A stretch of DNA of 64,000 nt from NCBI GenBank assembly GCA_028023455.1, contig JAQFVV010000013.1, positions 11,198,579 to 11,262,578 of the forward strand, in the 5' to 3' direction. The notes beneath the pieces were generated by a model. The model searched no databases. It saw nothing but the letters and a program-made list of their open reading frames with translations, and was not told where the DNA came from. Positions 36,068 through 48,751 of this stretch are shown here, in pieces. Source of the DNA: Epiperipatus broadwayi. Lineage: Eukaryota; Onychophora; Udeonychophora; Euonychophora; Peripatidae. The first letter of the stretch is position 1. Every line of letters begins with the position of its first letter. Position numbers and translations under genes: made by a program.

Positions 36068-38050
36068 TTTTAAAAAAGAGAAGGAGCCTATGATCTAAAC
36101 AACCTAAGCCCATTTTGATATCTCCCTATTAATAAAAATAATTGAAAAGCTAATCAAAGATCAAATACAAAACAAAATCCTCAACTTTATTTCTAATGAT
36201 CAATATGCTAAGGGAAAGTCATCGATGAATGCCATCAGCTAAATGAAGCTCCTTCTAGATTATATTAGGGCCAAAAGAATGTCCAAGGTGATTGCCATCC
36301 AACTGGATATTGAGGTGTCATTCGACTGTCAGACCAAACATCCTGATAGACATCCTCCAAGAATATGAGGTGCTGAGGGTCTACCTTAAAATAATTGCCA
36401 ACCTACTAATAAATAGATCTATATTTATCACGATGAATGACAAAATCCCTCCTGGGTTTGATCCTTTCATCTGGATCCCTCAGAGATCTCTGCTCAGCAT
36501 GCTATTATTTATAGCATATATCAATCCGCTGCAGAGAGAGGTTGAAAGGTCACTTCCAGGAGTATATGTGCCTGCCATCAGATGGAAGATAAAGCATATC
36601 AATTATATGGATGATGTAACTTGTCTGTCCCCCTTCCAGCAAGTATATATCCAAATTAGAAATTTTTTTATCCGATTATACCAACAATTTCAAATTAAAA
36701 TTTAACATGATCAAATCAGCCATATGGAAATTGCTGAATGAAAAGAGAATGAAATCAAATTTCATGGCAAACCAGCAAAAATTTCTAGGTTTTGACTTTT
36801 ACAAATAAAATGGATTGATGACGCACCAAATTGAAGAATCACTATTAAGTTCAATACAACAAACCATCACTTCACTTACCAGGCTTTATTTCATTACAAG
36901 GTAAGGTCACCCTATTCAACTCACTAGTGTTTCCCGAAAATTACCTATTTTCTGGCTGGGATATGCTCATCCAGAAAATTCACTCAAAACGTAAATGCCT
37001 TTTGTACTAAACTTTTCTGGGGAAGAAAGGTCACCGTTATCAATATCCAAACATTACAAACACCAAGAAGACTTAGTGGCCATTTGCTCTATTCTATTAA
37101 AACACTAATTATACAAAATAATTATAACTCACTATTTAATATAATAAACAAATACCCAACCATATCACCCAAAAAAGACATCATTCCTACCGATCAGCCC
37201 CCACCAGCTAATAACAGGTGGATTAGTTCTTTATATACAAATATTCAAAAGGTAATTGACATAACAGAAAATCCAATCACAAATAAAATAAAATACTGGA
37301 CAGCACATAAATTACTAAATGGATAAAAACGCATAATCGACAGAAAATTAGATATCACCAATCAGCAACTGATATACAAATCTCATTATTGGTTCATCGA
37401 ACCAAATGACCAAGAATTTATAATCAAATATAACCTGGACTCCCTACCCACAAATGCCTACCTGGCACACCAAAGAAATATAAAGAAGATAGACCCTATG
37501 TGCCAGATGTGAGCAGGGAAGAGGAGTCCATCAATCACATATTTATAAGACATAATAAATTAAATTACCATAGAACACTCCTCACAAGATGGATAAACAA
37601 CCCATTTGGGCAATTCATACCCATTAAATGATGCATCAAACAAAATGTTTATGCAGAAATAAGGCTTACAATCTTTATGTACTTTGCATTACGGTGCAAA
37701 CGATGTGAAATCACTATTGGAAAATTGGGAGATCCACAGGGAATGGAATTAAAGAAAATCATAGAAAAATTCAAACAAAGAGACAATTTAATAGCTCCAG
37801 ATTATTTGGTAAATGCCTCTTGGAGAAACTTCAAATAAAAAAGACAATCACTAAATCTACAGAATTGAACTGCTGGAGAAGCAAATACATACATAGAAGT
37901 AAATATGTTAAAGCTGAATGATTTACATATGAACCATAGTGTAACAAAATAAACAATTTATATTATACTGTAATAGCATGTAATAGCAAAATGTAGATTT
38001 GTACAGCATAATAAATTTCTCTTAATAAAAAAAAAACAGAAAAAAAGAAA
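36068..38050 (+). mobile_element. Two-ORF-type non-LTR retrotransposon, 5'-truncated degenerate copy
   Basis: It is homologous at protein level to ORF2 of the element at 45116-50510, but in the opposite orientation and much more diverged. It holds the RT domain and the C-terminal region only; endonuclease and ORF1 are absent. The 3' end is an A-rich stretch at about 38022-38050. It is a separate, older subfamily rather than a recent copy. Confidence 0.75.
36080..37838 (+). pseudogene. Non-LTR RT and C-terminal region, degenerate
   Basis: In order: IKIIEKLIKDQIQN and QYAKGKSSMNAI (RT fingers); VIAIQLDIE (first catalytic block, second half frame-shifted); IIANLLINRSIFITMND; IPQRSLLSMLLFIAYINPL, where the usual QGSPLS is QRSLLS; INYMDDVTCL with the YMDD catalytic pair intact (about 36600-36630). 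After frame changes come IIPTDQPPPANN (about 37180) and an IYKSHYWFIEPNDQEFIIK stretch. The zinc-knuckle region is broken (CQM, then stop). It ends in DNLIAPDYLVNASWRNF and a stop at about 37838. Eight or more disablements are visible. Confidence 0.75.
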
Positions 38051-39639
38051 GAAAATAAAGACAGTACTAATGAAGTAATAAAAAATAGTAATATGTCCTT
38101 ATTAAATAAATAAAACAATTGTAGTGAAAAGACATACTTAAAAATGATAAAAGATCTTTATGTAAAATATTCTATTCTTAATAAAATATATAAAACTTTT
38201 TCTTGATTGTAGAAACTGCTTTAAACTGTAATTTCTTTCGATTATAAAATATTCTTTTTTTTTAAAAAAAAAAAACACTTTTTCATAAATAAAATAATAT
38301 AGGAATCAATTAGGGTGCAAAAAATGTAAGCAATCCATCTCAGAGCAGAATGAGAAGCCATTACTCGTGAGTCTAGTCAACTGCCAGTTTGGGAAAAGTT
38401 TTGCAATTTTCGTTCTTATCTTCTAGTTAAAAAAAATGATAAAAACAATGGTTGAAGCCTAGAAATTATAAGTTTAAACTTCTTGATTATTAAGAAAATT
38501 TGATCATTTTTATACTAATTTATTGAAAAGATTAAGTTTATATGTTAACTATAAAGCCATTTAAATGCCTTGTTTTGAGACCAATATACAAAATAAAAAT
38601 AAGTAACAACTCTAATGGCTTTCTTTTTGTTGGCAGCTTAAAAAATGGAAATATTTTTTTTAAATATAAATACACTTGCTAAAAGGATATTGACTGAGTT
38701 TTATTGAGTAATCGATAAATCTGAAATTACACTGTAAAAATATTGCATTTAATTATATAAAAATGAACTCTCCCATATTGTTTGGAACTAAGCAATAATT
38801 AACCTTGATATTACATCTGAAATGAATTAATTTCATTCTCATTTAGAAATTTGTTAGATATGTTACCCCTATATATATATTTGCTCTGGTATTAAAAGTA
38901 TTTTAATGACAATTGATAGTCAATAAACCAGAAACGACTTATATGTTTATATTATTACAACTTTATTTATAAATCCTACATTTCTTACATACATTCACAT
39001 GATAATATGACAATATCATTCTTAGATAAAATATGTTAATGATTATTATAAATTGTTTATTGAATTAAATATTATTATATCTATATTAAAAAATACAGAA
39101 TGAAAGATTAATTAATTTATTTATAATTAGAAACTTCTAAAAATATATATCAAAAGTTTACTAAAAGTTTCTCTTTAAATTTTAATTGGTAATAATAGTC
39201 TGTTTTAAGTTTTTTTAAAAATATATATATGTTTGATTAATTATGGGGTAAATGTTCTTAAATGATATTTTTATTTAAGTTTGTATGTGTTTTAGCTAGG
39301 ATTTATTATATTTAATTATTACTGGAAGTGATGCTTGTTTTATATATAAAGGGAAAAGATTACACATGCACACACATATATAAAATTATTTTGTTAGTGT
39401 GAATTCAATCTGTACTTTTATTATTTTGGTATTATTTTATTAAGGACCTGTAGAGTTTAGTATTTTTTTTCTTTAATTGATATTAGAAAAATTAAAATGT
39501 TAATTAAATTAAGTAATATGATATAATCAGTGAGATGGCAAATTTATTTCTTTAAAAAAATGTAGAGAATTATCCTAGTAATTGTATGGTTAATCATAAA
39601 AAAATAGTTAAGACGAATAATTGTTTTAATTTGTGAAAA
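38051..39639. other. AT-rich stretch, nothing recognised
   Basis: No motif or shared repeat was found; short TA runs only. Confidence 0.5.
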
Positions 39640-40043
39640 GAGTTTGCTATTAATTGAAAGGAAACCCTTTGAATTCCTCTTGGAGGCCATAAAGAAACAG
39701 AGCAGGGCAAATTCCCAAGGTCCACACTATATATTCTTGCTGTTGCAACTGTTATTACTATGTGAGTTATTCACATAATGTATGAACATAAATAAGCTGC
39801 TCATCAACATACATTATTGACTTTTTACCTCCACATTTAAGATAAAAAAAACCATCATGGTCTCAGTTGCCAGATAAGGCAGAATGAATATGTGTGTATA
39901 AATAAAAAAAAGTTTCTAATAGTTGTTTACAAACATGATAGACAAAAATAAATCATGACCTTTATTCCCAGGAGGCTATAAAGTCAACAGCCAAGGCAGG
40001 GGCTGCCAAACACCCCCTGATTGTGGACCCAGACTGCCATTAG

Positions 40044-40760
40044 ATGATGACTTTTTATTTAGGTACTTACACCTACAGATCACTTTCAAATCAAGGAAGA
40101 TTGCAAGGATTGAAAGAACTGTCTCATATTAAATGGGACATTATTGGACTTAGTGAAGTTATAAGAAAAAGTAAAAAGATGATTTAAAATGTGGACATAT
40201 TCTACTATAAAGGCAGAAATATTAGAAGTAGAAGTGGAGTAGGATTCATTATAAATAAAAAGTAGAACAGTGTAAAAATTGATGGCTTATCAGATAGAAT
40301 GGCAAAATTAATTATTCAATTTAATAGCAGATACCAAATGCAGATAATTCAGGTTTATGCCCCACAAATTTTCATAGTAATGAAGTAGTAGAAATTTCTT
40401 ATATGGATGTACAAATGGTTTTTGATAAGAGTAAACATTTTGGAATTGTTATGGGTGACTTTAATGCTAGCATTGGTAAACAAATAAAAGTATTGTAGGT
40501 AAATTTGGTTATAGTAATAGAAACGAGAGAGGACATAGACTTGGGGAGTTTACAGAAAAAAAGTTATATGAATTCCTTTTTTGAGAAACATATTAAAAGG
40601 AAATGGACATAGAAGTATCCAAATGAAGTACAGCAGAATTGGATTATATTTTGACTAACAGAAAACACATATTTCAAGATTGTAATGTCCTTAATAAATT
40701 CAACACAGGAAGTAACCATTGATTAGTAAGATGTAAAATGCAAAACTAGAGAGAAAAAAT
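40044..40760 (+). pseudogene. RTE EEP endonuclease, copy B
   Basis: The likely original start is the ATGATG at 40044, followed by TFYLGTYTYRSLS and HIKWDIIGLSEV (catalytic Glu in SEV). After a frameshift come GVGFIINK, IDGLSDRMAKLIIQFN and MQIIQVYAP. MGDFNASIGK (about 40450) holds the catalytic Asp and Asn. AELDYILTNRKH (about 40632) and TGSNH (about 40705) follow, where the usual SDH is SNH. This nuclease nicks target DNA to prime reverse transcription. The domain order is intact but the frame is broken several times. Confidence 0.75.
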
Positions 40761-41249
40761 ATTAAGAAAAACAATATTTATAGATGATATTCATAATCTT
40801 CAAAACATACTAATGAATTTAAATTAGAAATTGCAAATCATTTTCAAGTATTTGTAGATTTTGAACATGATTCAGATTTGAATGAAATTAATAGGAAAAT
40901 AACTGAGACACTTTTAAAAACTGCAACAAATATAGTCAGTAGAAAAAAACATCAATTACCAATAAAATTTCTACTGAGATTAGAGAATTTATGAAGAAAT
41001 ATGAATATATATATATAAATGATGTACTAAGAAAGATTGAATATCTCAAATTTTGTAAAATAGTGCAAAAAGGATGATAATGATATAAGAAAGTATAACT
41101 GTGAATTAGCAAGAAAAGCAATACAAGAAAATAAAAGTCTCAAGAGTGTAAAACATTTTGAAGTTGGTAGGAAACTTATATCTGAAATAAGAAAAAAAGA
41201 TGGAATAATTATCAAAATGAGAGATATCATGAAATAAGTAGAAGAGTTC

Positions 41250-42745
41250 TATCAAGAATTACATACTAATAAAGAACAAGTACTTCCTACATCTAATATA
41301 TCTTCTGAATTGCCCAGGATTTTAAATGAAAAAATAAGATATGCCATTAAATTTATGAAGAAAGTAATTATAATCAAAATAAAAAACTAATAGGTGAGGA
41401 AATATAATTTTTTTTGGCAAAATTATATACCAAACATCTAAATGATAAAGATGTACCAGATGATTGGAAGAATGCAGTATTAATATTTTAAAAAGGTGAT
41501 AAAGAAGATATGAGACATTACAGACCTAACAGTCTTGTATCATTTTATAAAAAAATTTTACCAAGAAAATTACAACTCATCTACAGAGAACATTGGACTT
41601 CAATGAACCACAAAAACAAGTTGGATTTAAAAGTGATTTTAGTAAAGTAGATCATATCCAAGTATTGAGGAAAAAATATAGAAAGGTCAAATGAATAAGA
41701 ATTGCCATTATCATTTGGATTTGTAGATTACGAAAAGGTATTTGATTCTATAAGCATTTCTTCAATGATTAAAGCATTGAATCATCAAGGTATAGATCCT
41801 GGATATTGTCATATTCTGAAGAATATGTATAAAAATACAACAACAATAATTAGATTACATAATGATGATAGGAAGATTAACATTGAGAAGAATATAAGAC
41901 AGAGTGACTCCATATCCCCAAAACTTTTTACAGCAGTACTGCAAAAAAGTATTTTGTGGATTAAAATAGAAAGCTAAAGGAGTAAAAGTTAATGGAGATT
42001 ATTTAAATCATTTAGATTTTGCAATGATGTAGTTATTTTTGCAAATAATGCTTTAGAGCTTCAGTAAATGTTGCAAAAGTTATCAGATGAATGGAAGAAA
42101 ATAGGACTAAAGGTAAATACTAAAAAAATTAAAGTAATATTCAGTGATTTGAGAAGATGGAAATAAAAATTGGTAATGATGAGTTAAAAGAAGTTAACTA
42201 CAAATCCCTTGGTCAGATTACTACTACAGATAAAAACTTAATGGATGAAATTAATCATTCCAAGTGCTTCTGGTAGTAATAACTTTATATTAAAAGGAAA
42301 TATGCCTATGTGTTTGAAAAGGAAGGTTTTTAATAAATGTGTTTTACCAGTTATTACTTATGGATCTGAGACTTGGACACTTAAAAGGAGCACAATACAG
42401 TGACTTCAGACCATTCAAAGAAGTATAGAGAGGTGCATATTAGAAGATAACAAGAGATTAAAAACACAACATATGGGTAAGAAAACAAACAGATGTTACT
42501 GCTATCAATGAAAGAATTAAAAACTGAAATGGAATTGGGCTACTCATATTTCTAGAAGAAATGGGAATAAATAGAAAATTGAAATCTTAAATTGGATTCC
42601 AAGAGATTGTAAAACATCCAGAAAAAGACTCCAAGTAAGATGGATGGACGAAATAAAAAAGTGCACAGGGATGAAGTGAAGAAGAGAAGTAGAGATCAAA
42701 GAAGATGAATTGATCTTATAGAAACCTTCATCCTGCAAAGGATTG
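41250..42745 (+). pseudogene. RTE reverse transcriptase and C-terminal domain, copy B
   Basis: It includes DDWKNAVLIF, a MRHYRPNSLVSFYKK-like block and EPQXQVGFKSDFS. The longest open piece (41702-41977) holds LSFGFVDYEKVFDSISISSM (first catalytic Asp at FVD) and IEKNIRQSDSISPKLFTAVL. The FADD motif at about 42017-42030 is broken by a one-base loss (DFA, then MM and a stop). The C-terminal region has KRKVFNKCVLPVITYGSET, RSIERCILED, LNWIPRDCKTSRKRLQ and RWMDEIKKCTG, all typical of RTE proteins. It ends near 42745. Confidence 0.8.
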
Positions 42746-42770
42746 ATATTAGTTGATGATAATAGTTTTA

Positions 42771-45008
42771 GTTTTTTTGTAAAAATATTTATTATGTTAT
42801 GTATATTTATTTCTGAGTATAAAAGTGACTATTGACATCTCATGTATACAGACTCCTAAAATCCAGGTAATTTGGCTAAATAAAAGTTGATCATAGAATT
42901 AAAAAAATCAACTGAAAATCTTACATGTAACAAATCTGTTGTGTCAATAATTTGAAAATAACATTCTGACACTAAATAGAGAAAAAAATACACACCATTG
43001 AATTCTATCCTTGCAAAATATTGTTAGCTATACCCATTCCCTCATTAGTATTCTCTTCCACTCTCAAAAACACTATAACATATATTAAAACTGCTCTGCA
43101 TGGTTGAGCACAGTGGCAGACTTTGAAGCTCAAAATCATAAGGATTGCAGTCTAACCCTGTCATCTATCACAATCAAAATTCTTAAGAATTCCCAAGCTA
43201 TAAAGTCACTGTTATTTATTTAGTGTTAAAACAAAATTGTTTTACCATCAAAATAGGGAGATAAAATGTCCTAAATCCAAAAGTTTTGATTTCTGCCTAA
43301 ATTTAACATCAGCTAAAGTCATTGGTAATATACTAAATACACTTCAATTTGACCAATTTTTATGTATATTATATTTTAAAAAAATAGCCTGGTTGTTCCA
43401 TATGCTATAGATCAAGTCAAATGGTTGCATGATGCTCTATGACAAATATTGAACAAATGTGATTCAATAAGTTAAAGGTTCTAAAATAATGGGTAAAAAC
43501 AGAAATTTTAAAGATAAAAAAAATTCAAACCCAAATCCCATTTTTAGAAAAAAAAGACAAACTTTGTAATTCTATTCATAAAAGTCAACAAAAATGAATG
43601 ACAGAATATTATATATTAAAAAAAATCAAAATAAACAGTTATCTATCAATTGGTAATATTGATTGGTCAATCATTCTTCATTCAAAACAATAATTCTTAA
43701 TAAACAGCTTCCTCTGATGATAATCATCCATTTTATTCTTCAAAGATCAAATCTGTAAATGCAGTTAAATCAAAATTTCATCATAGTGCTATAAAAACAA
43801 ATTCACATACTCATAAAATAAACATGAAAATAACAAAAAAAAAAAACCCAATAACTCAAAAATGAACGACATTTACATATATTTCATTTTTCTGTTTTCA
43901 ATATAAGAGAATTAAATTCCTTCCTCAAAGTTCATAATTTTGTAATATATATATATCTGTTAACAATAATTGTTAATGAACTGTAAAACTTCTGTTTTGA
44001 TTTGAAAAATTGTTACAAAAACAAATTCTTGGAATTATATATATTTTGTAATTATATTCAATTCTTTCCTAATCACTACATACAAATTACTTTGATAAAA
44101 TAAATAAATAAAAAGCTAACTGAAAAACAATTATAAAAATCAAAATTTACTGGGTAATAAAATTTAAAAGTAAGAGCATGATGTTCTTTAATAAGTAAAG
44201 TATTCATGTTTTAAACAAACTGCAATCACATTTACACAATTATAGACTGCTCACTTTGATAAGTTCATAAGTATCTGATACTAGAATATCATCATTAATG
44301 AATATTTTACCATTGTTAGCTATTTTTTTGCCATAATTTATTTTAAAATATTTAATAAAATAGTAATAAATTCAAGGCAATACTAATACTATATACATTT
44401 GGAAAAATCAGTGAAAGTACTAAACAAATATAATAGATTATTTTGTTTTAATGCATTTTTGTTGAGTACCAAAAATGCTTTGGAGTTTTATTTAATCCTA
44501 TGAAAGTTTTCTCTATTAGTATTGTCTTTAGTATATTTCTGTGACAGAATTATCAGAGCTATTTAAAACAGACTTAAATAACTGATTGTGGAGTGAAAGC
44601 TTTTTATTTTACAAAGGAATAGTAGAAAGGAAAAAAAAAATCCATTTAAATGGTAGTTGGTTAGTTCTTATAGTTTTTTTTTTTTGAAATTTTCTATCTA
44701 GGAATAGGGAAAACATATGCATCAATTAATAATTAGCTTGTTAAATGAATTGATTATGGAAAAAAACTACCAACTTCCATTTAAATTTAAATCCAAAATC
44801 ACTGGCAGGGCAGACACAATATTCTGCTATGAAACCCTATGAAAAAGTTAATATAGCTGAAAATATGAGAATAAATTATACTAAAAGTATGAATAATCAA
44901 TAGTAAACCAATAGTGATGATTGAATGATCATTAGGTCATCATACCCTATTTATTGGATAAATAATTTTTAATTAAAAATACCAGCCAAAATTTGATATA
45001 AGCGAACA
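42771..45008. other. AT-rich stretch with one tRNA-like sequence
   Basis: Nothing is recognised apart from the SINE-like head at about 43090-43200. A phrase at 44915-44955 (GATGATTGAATGATCATTAG, GTCATCATACCCTA) weakly recalls the left end of the insertion nested in RTE copy A. Confidence 0.4.
43090..43200 (+). mobile_element. Degenerate tRNA-derived SINE head, second member
   Basis: GAGCACAGTGGC (A-box-like) and GATTGCAGTCTAACC (B-box-like) precede CTGTCATCTATC and an AAAATTCTTAAGAATT phrase. The order and spacing match the sequence at 35055-35160. Confidence 0.4.
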
Positions 45009-45009
45009 T

Positions 45010-45074
<65 letters not shown>

Positions 45075-45115
45075 TAATTATTATTATTATTATTATTATT
45101 ATGATGATGATGATG
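45010..45115. repeat. (TAA)n-(TTA)n-(TGA)n compound microsatellite with palindromic centre
   Basis: A run of about 22 TAA units meets a run of about 8 TTA units at AATTAATT (about 45073-45080). The two halves are reverse complements and could form a long AT hairpin. About five ATG units follow. This tract abuts the 3' end of the minus-strand non-LTR element. Confidence 0.95.
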
Positions 45116-45946
45116 TTTCAAAAAAGGAAGTTTATTAATCAAAGAAATACATAGTTTTTTACATTGATTTTTAACAGTGGTTTTACCATTGGTTTTGTAT
45201 ACAAGCATTTTTATAGTCTTCAGTTCATGTTTTCAATAAAAAGTAATCTAATTCTTACATAAAAAATTATTAATTGTAGAGAGAGGAAAAAATTGTCTTT
45301 TTTATTTCGGTGTTTTAATGTTATTACATTTTCAGTGTTCTTGAATTTTTTGGTGCTTATAGCATTGATTGTTGTTTGATAAGAGACCATGTAGCTGCGT
45401 AAAAATGGGGATTTGCTATTATTTTGTCTCTATTACGTATCTGGTTTAATTTGTTGTAGAAGATGGATGGATGCCTTCTGGGGTTGTTGCCCATTACCAA
45501 AAAGCATATAATACAAAGGTTGCTGCTCTAATGTTGGGTGTTGATCTGCCTTTAAAACCCTTAATTATTTGATCAATGGTCATGTTTTGCTGATGGTATA
45601 TTGCACTCATCATTGTTATTACATTGTGTAATGCAGTACATTGATACAATAGGTGTTGTAGAGTCTCTTCAGCCTTGTGGCATAGTTCACAAAAAGGGTC
45701 TATTGAAATATACATCCTTTTATGGTGCAAGAAATATGATGTTGGCATTGCAATAAGATTTATTTTTAGAATGAAATCAAAAAATTTGGGTTCTAGTGAC
45801 CACTTTTTGTATTCATGTAGTAGTTTTCTGTTGTTTATTCCGAGTATTGTGTTATTGTTATTTAGGTCTCTTTCCTGTTGAATTTGTTCGTGAATGTTCC
45901 AATATGAATATTTGTGTGTATATTGCTCTGTTCTGTTAAAAGTTGT

Positions 45947-46320
45947 TTTATATTGATGGATGATTGATGATATATATAGACCTGTTGGGGGTGGTTTGTC
46001 CATTGGAGTAATTTGAATTAAGCATTTAAGTTTTGGAAATTGGTTTGTAATGGAAATTACTAGATTACTTAATTTTTGTGCATAAAAAATGTCAATGTTG
46101 TGCAAACCCAAACCATTTTTAATAAGGGGTTGATTTATATTGATGGATGATTGATGATATATATAGACCTGTTGGGGGTGGTTTGTCCATTGGAGTAATT
46201 TGAATTAAGCATTTAAGTTTTGGAAATTGGTTTGTAATGGAAATTACTAGATTACTTAATTTTTGTGCATAAAAAATGTCAATGTTGTGCAAACCCAAAC
46301 CATTTTTAATAAGGGGTTGA
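45947..46320. repeat. 187-bp tandem duplication in ORF2
   Basis: Two copies (about 45947-46133 and 46134-46320) look identical by eye, joined at a TTGATTTA/TTTTATATT boundary. Because 187 is not a multiple of three it shifts the frame: the protein segment NGLGLHNIDIFYAQKL through SSIIHQYK is read twice, in two frames. Confidence 0.9.
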
Positions 46321-48751
46321 TTTAGTCTTTTTGTTGATATTGGAACCACTTTTCTTGACCATAGAAGTTGGTTGCAGATGGTTTTAATCCTTGCTTTGAA
46401 ACCTTTTGAGAATTTTATTATTGGTAAATAATATGTTATTTTTGTCATTATAAGTTGGTTTATTAGCTGACTTTAGAATATATGGAGAGATATGTTTTTG
46501 ATAGGAAGGTGACAATGCATTGTGCTTCTTCTTTTAATCTATTTTGTATTGAACACCTCATTCTGGTTATTCCCAGATGAAACGGGAATCCTAAAAAACG
46601 GGTTGGTTTTGCTTTGTAAATGGACGTGCATGGTTTTCCAGTAAACATGGACCAAGCAGTAGACTTTTCTGGATTAACCTTCAATTTGTATTGTTGCATA
46701 TATTCTTTAAGAATTTTTTGTAATTGCAGTAATTGTTTTTTTGAATTGAGAAAGACTGTGATGTCGTCCATATAAGCCAAGCAAGCTATATATTGTGTAG
46801 TGCCAGGTACTTGAATGCCAGTAAATGTTTTTTGGATTTTTTCTATTAAAGGGTTAATATATAGAATAAATAATAGTGAACTGAGAGGAGAGCCTTGGGA
46901 TATGGATTGGGTAGGAACAAATGATGGAGAATTTCTTACTTTTAACGTTATGTGTATTTCTCTGTTGAGAAGTAGGTTTGCAATGATGTACAGATGTGTC
47001 TTGGGAATAGATGTGTTTCCAAGCATTTCTAGCAATATGGAAATGTCTACTCCATCAAAAGCTCCCTTGATATCTAGTTGAATTGCTATTGGACGGTATT
47101 TTTTTTCTGTCTTGTTGAATCCAGGATTGCTTTAAATAATGATGCCGCTTGAATTGTGGAGGAGTTTCTTTTGGCAAATTGAACTTCTGATATCAGTGGC
47201 ATTATATGTGGTTCTATTGTTTCTTTTATTATTTTTCCAAGAATTTTTATTGGCAAAGATTCCATGGAAATTGGTCTGAGCTCTGTGAGGGATGGGGTAG
47301 TTTTTGCTTTTTTGTTGAATGGTACTATTGCAATGGGATGAACTCCCTCCACATCCTGAATTTCTTGAGATACGTGGTTTGCTAGGTTGCATAGATATTG
47401 TGCTGTGTATTTACTTAGGTGTTTTAGTATAAATAATGGTATTCCAGGACTTCCTGGATGGCATGCATTTGGTATTGTATTTAGTTGTGTCAGGAAGTCC
47501 TTTGTTGTGAAAGGTTTTTGTGTTTCTGCTGATCCAAATAGCTTGGAGTGTAATTTAAGTGGTGTTTTAGACTGCAGTTTGGTTTTAAAATGCTCAAAGA
47601 TAGGAAAGATCATATTGTGTCCTGTATATGTGCCATCCTTTGTTTTTATTGCCATTGGAACTTTGATGATTGGTGGGTTTCCCAGTGCCCATTTAATGTA
47701 TGCTCTGGTCCATGTATGTGGTTGGGTTATGCATATTTTGCTTTTTTTGATTCTTAAATATTCTTTTAGTGTTTCACATGTTTTGTTGTATGTACTTGTT
47801 AGACCATGAATATACCGCTGCGTTTGGTGTGATGGCACAATCATGGTTATTCGTTTATGAATTTCATTTGCGAGTGTCAACAATTTGGATGGTGGTGGTT
47901 GATTTTTTGTCACATGTGAGATATTGAATGATAGAATGTTTATGTATGCCAGATATTGTTGTATGGGGTTGAGATTCATATCTTTTATTTTGTTTAGCAT
48001 TATGTATGTTTCTGAGAAAACAAATTCTGGTGTGGTTGTTGGAAGTAGTACTCTGATTGTTTTTGTTAGTGGGAGAAGTGATGTCTGCATTTGCGTAAGG
48101 TTTAATGATACTATTTGTGCTGAATGGTCCGAGAATGCTGAGGGGGTTAATTTTATTGATATTTGGTGGTGCAGCATTGGGGAGTAGAAGCATAGATCGA
48201 TGAGTGATGTGTGACGACCATTGTGGAAAGATATTGTATTCATCGGTAGGAAGCCTTCACCACTCATCAGTGGTATAGATATTCGGTGAAGCCATTTTTC
48301 TATGAATTTCTGATATGACATGTTGCAATCACCAATCAATATTGTTGGGTTTGCTGTACTTGCAAGTATGGAGTTGATGTTCATTATTATAGTGTTAATT
48401 TGGTTATCTTGAATAGGCAGGTAGACCAAAATTATATTGAGGTTTATAGTTTTATGTTGAAAAGTTGTAATTAGTAAATTAGCATCTATGAATATAATTT
48501 TGAAAGCTGTGAAAGAGCAGTTTGTTGAAATAAGAATGCTTGTGCCTGCAGAAGGTGATGAAGAGTCTCTGGAACAGGCACAAAAACCTTCTTTGGTTAA
48601 ATATTTTGCTGGGTCAATTTGTGATCCGGCATAGATTTTTGTCTCCATTAATCCGAGTATATGCAGTTGTGTAAGTGAAACCCATTGTTAAGCTTTGTAA
48701 TTTTTTGGGTTGAGTTTAAACCCCTAACATTCAATGCGCCAATTTTTAACT

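Larger units (their letters stand above)
39640..42770 (+). mobile_element. RTE-type non-LTR retrotransposon, copy B
   Basis: At about 3.1 kb this is near the normal length of an RTE element, with leader, one long ORF (endonuclease plus RT) and a short 3' end. It is less decayed than copy A and uninterrupted, so it serves as the reference for A. It contains many frameshifts and several stops and cannot be active. Sequence style matches RTE elements common in arthropods. Confidence 0.8.

Noticed and set aside
6320-45115. Common origin of the two TAA/TGA microsatellites as LINE 3' tails
   Set aside because: The junction phase differs (CATTATT versus CATAAT in the same reading direction), and no LINE sequence adjoins the tract at 6.3 kb.
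47387-47809. Plus-strand open frame of 140 codons
   Set aside because: It lies opposite the RT-encoding ORF2 of the minus-strand LINE and is its shadow.
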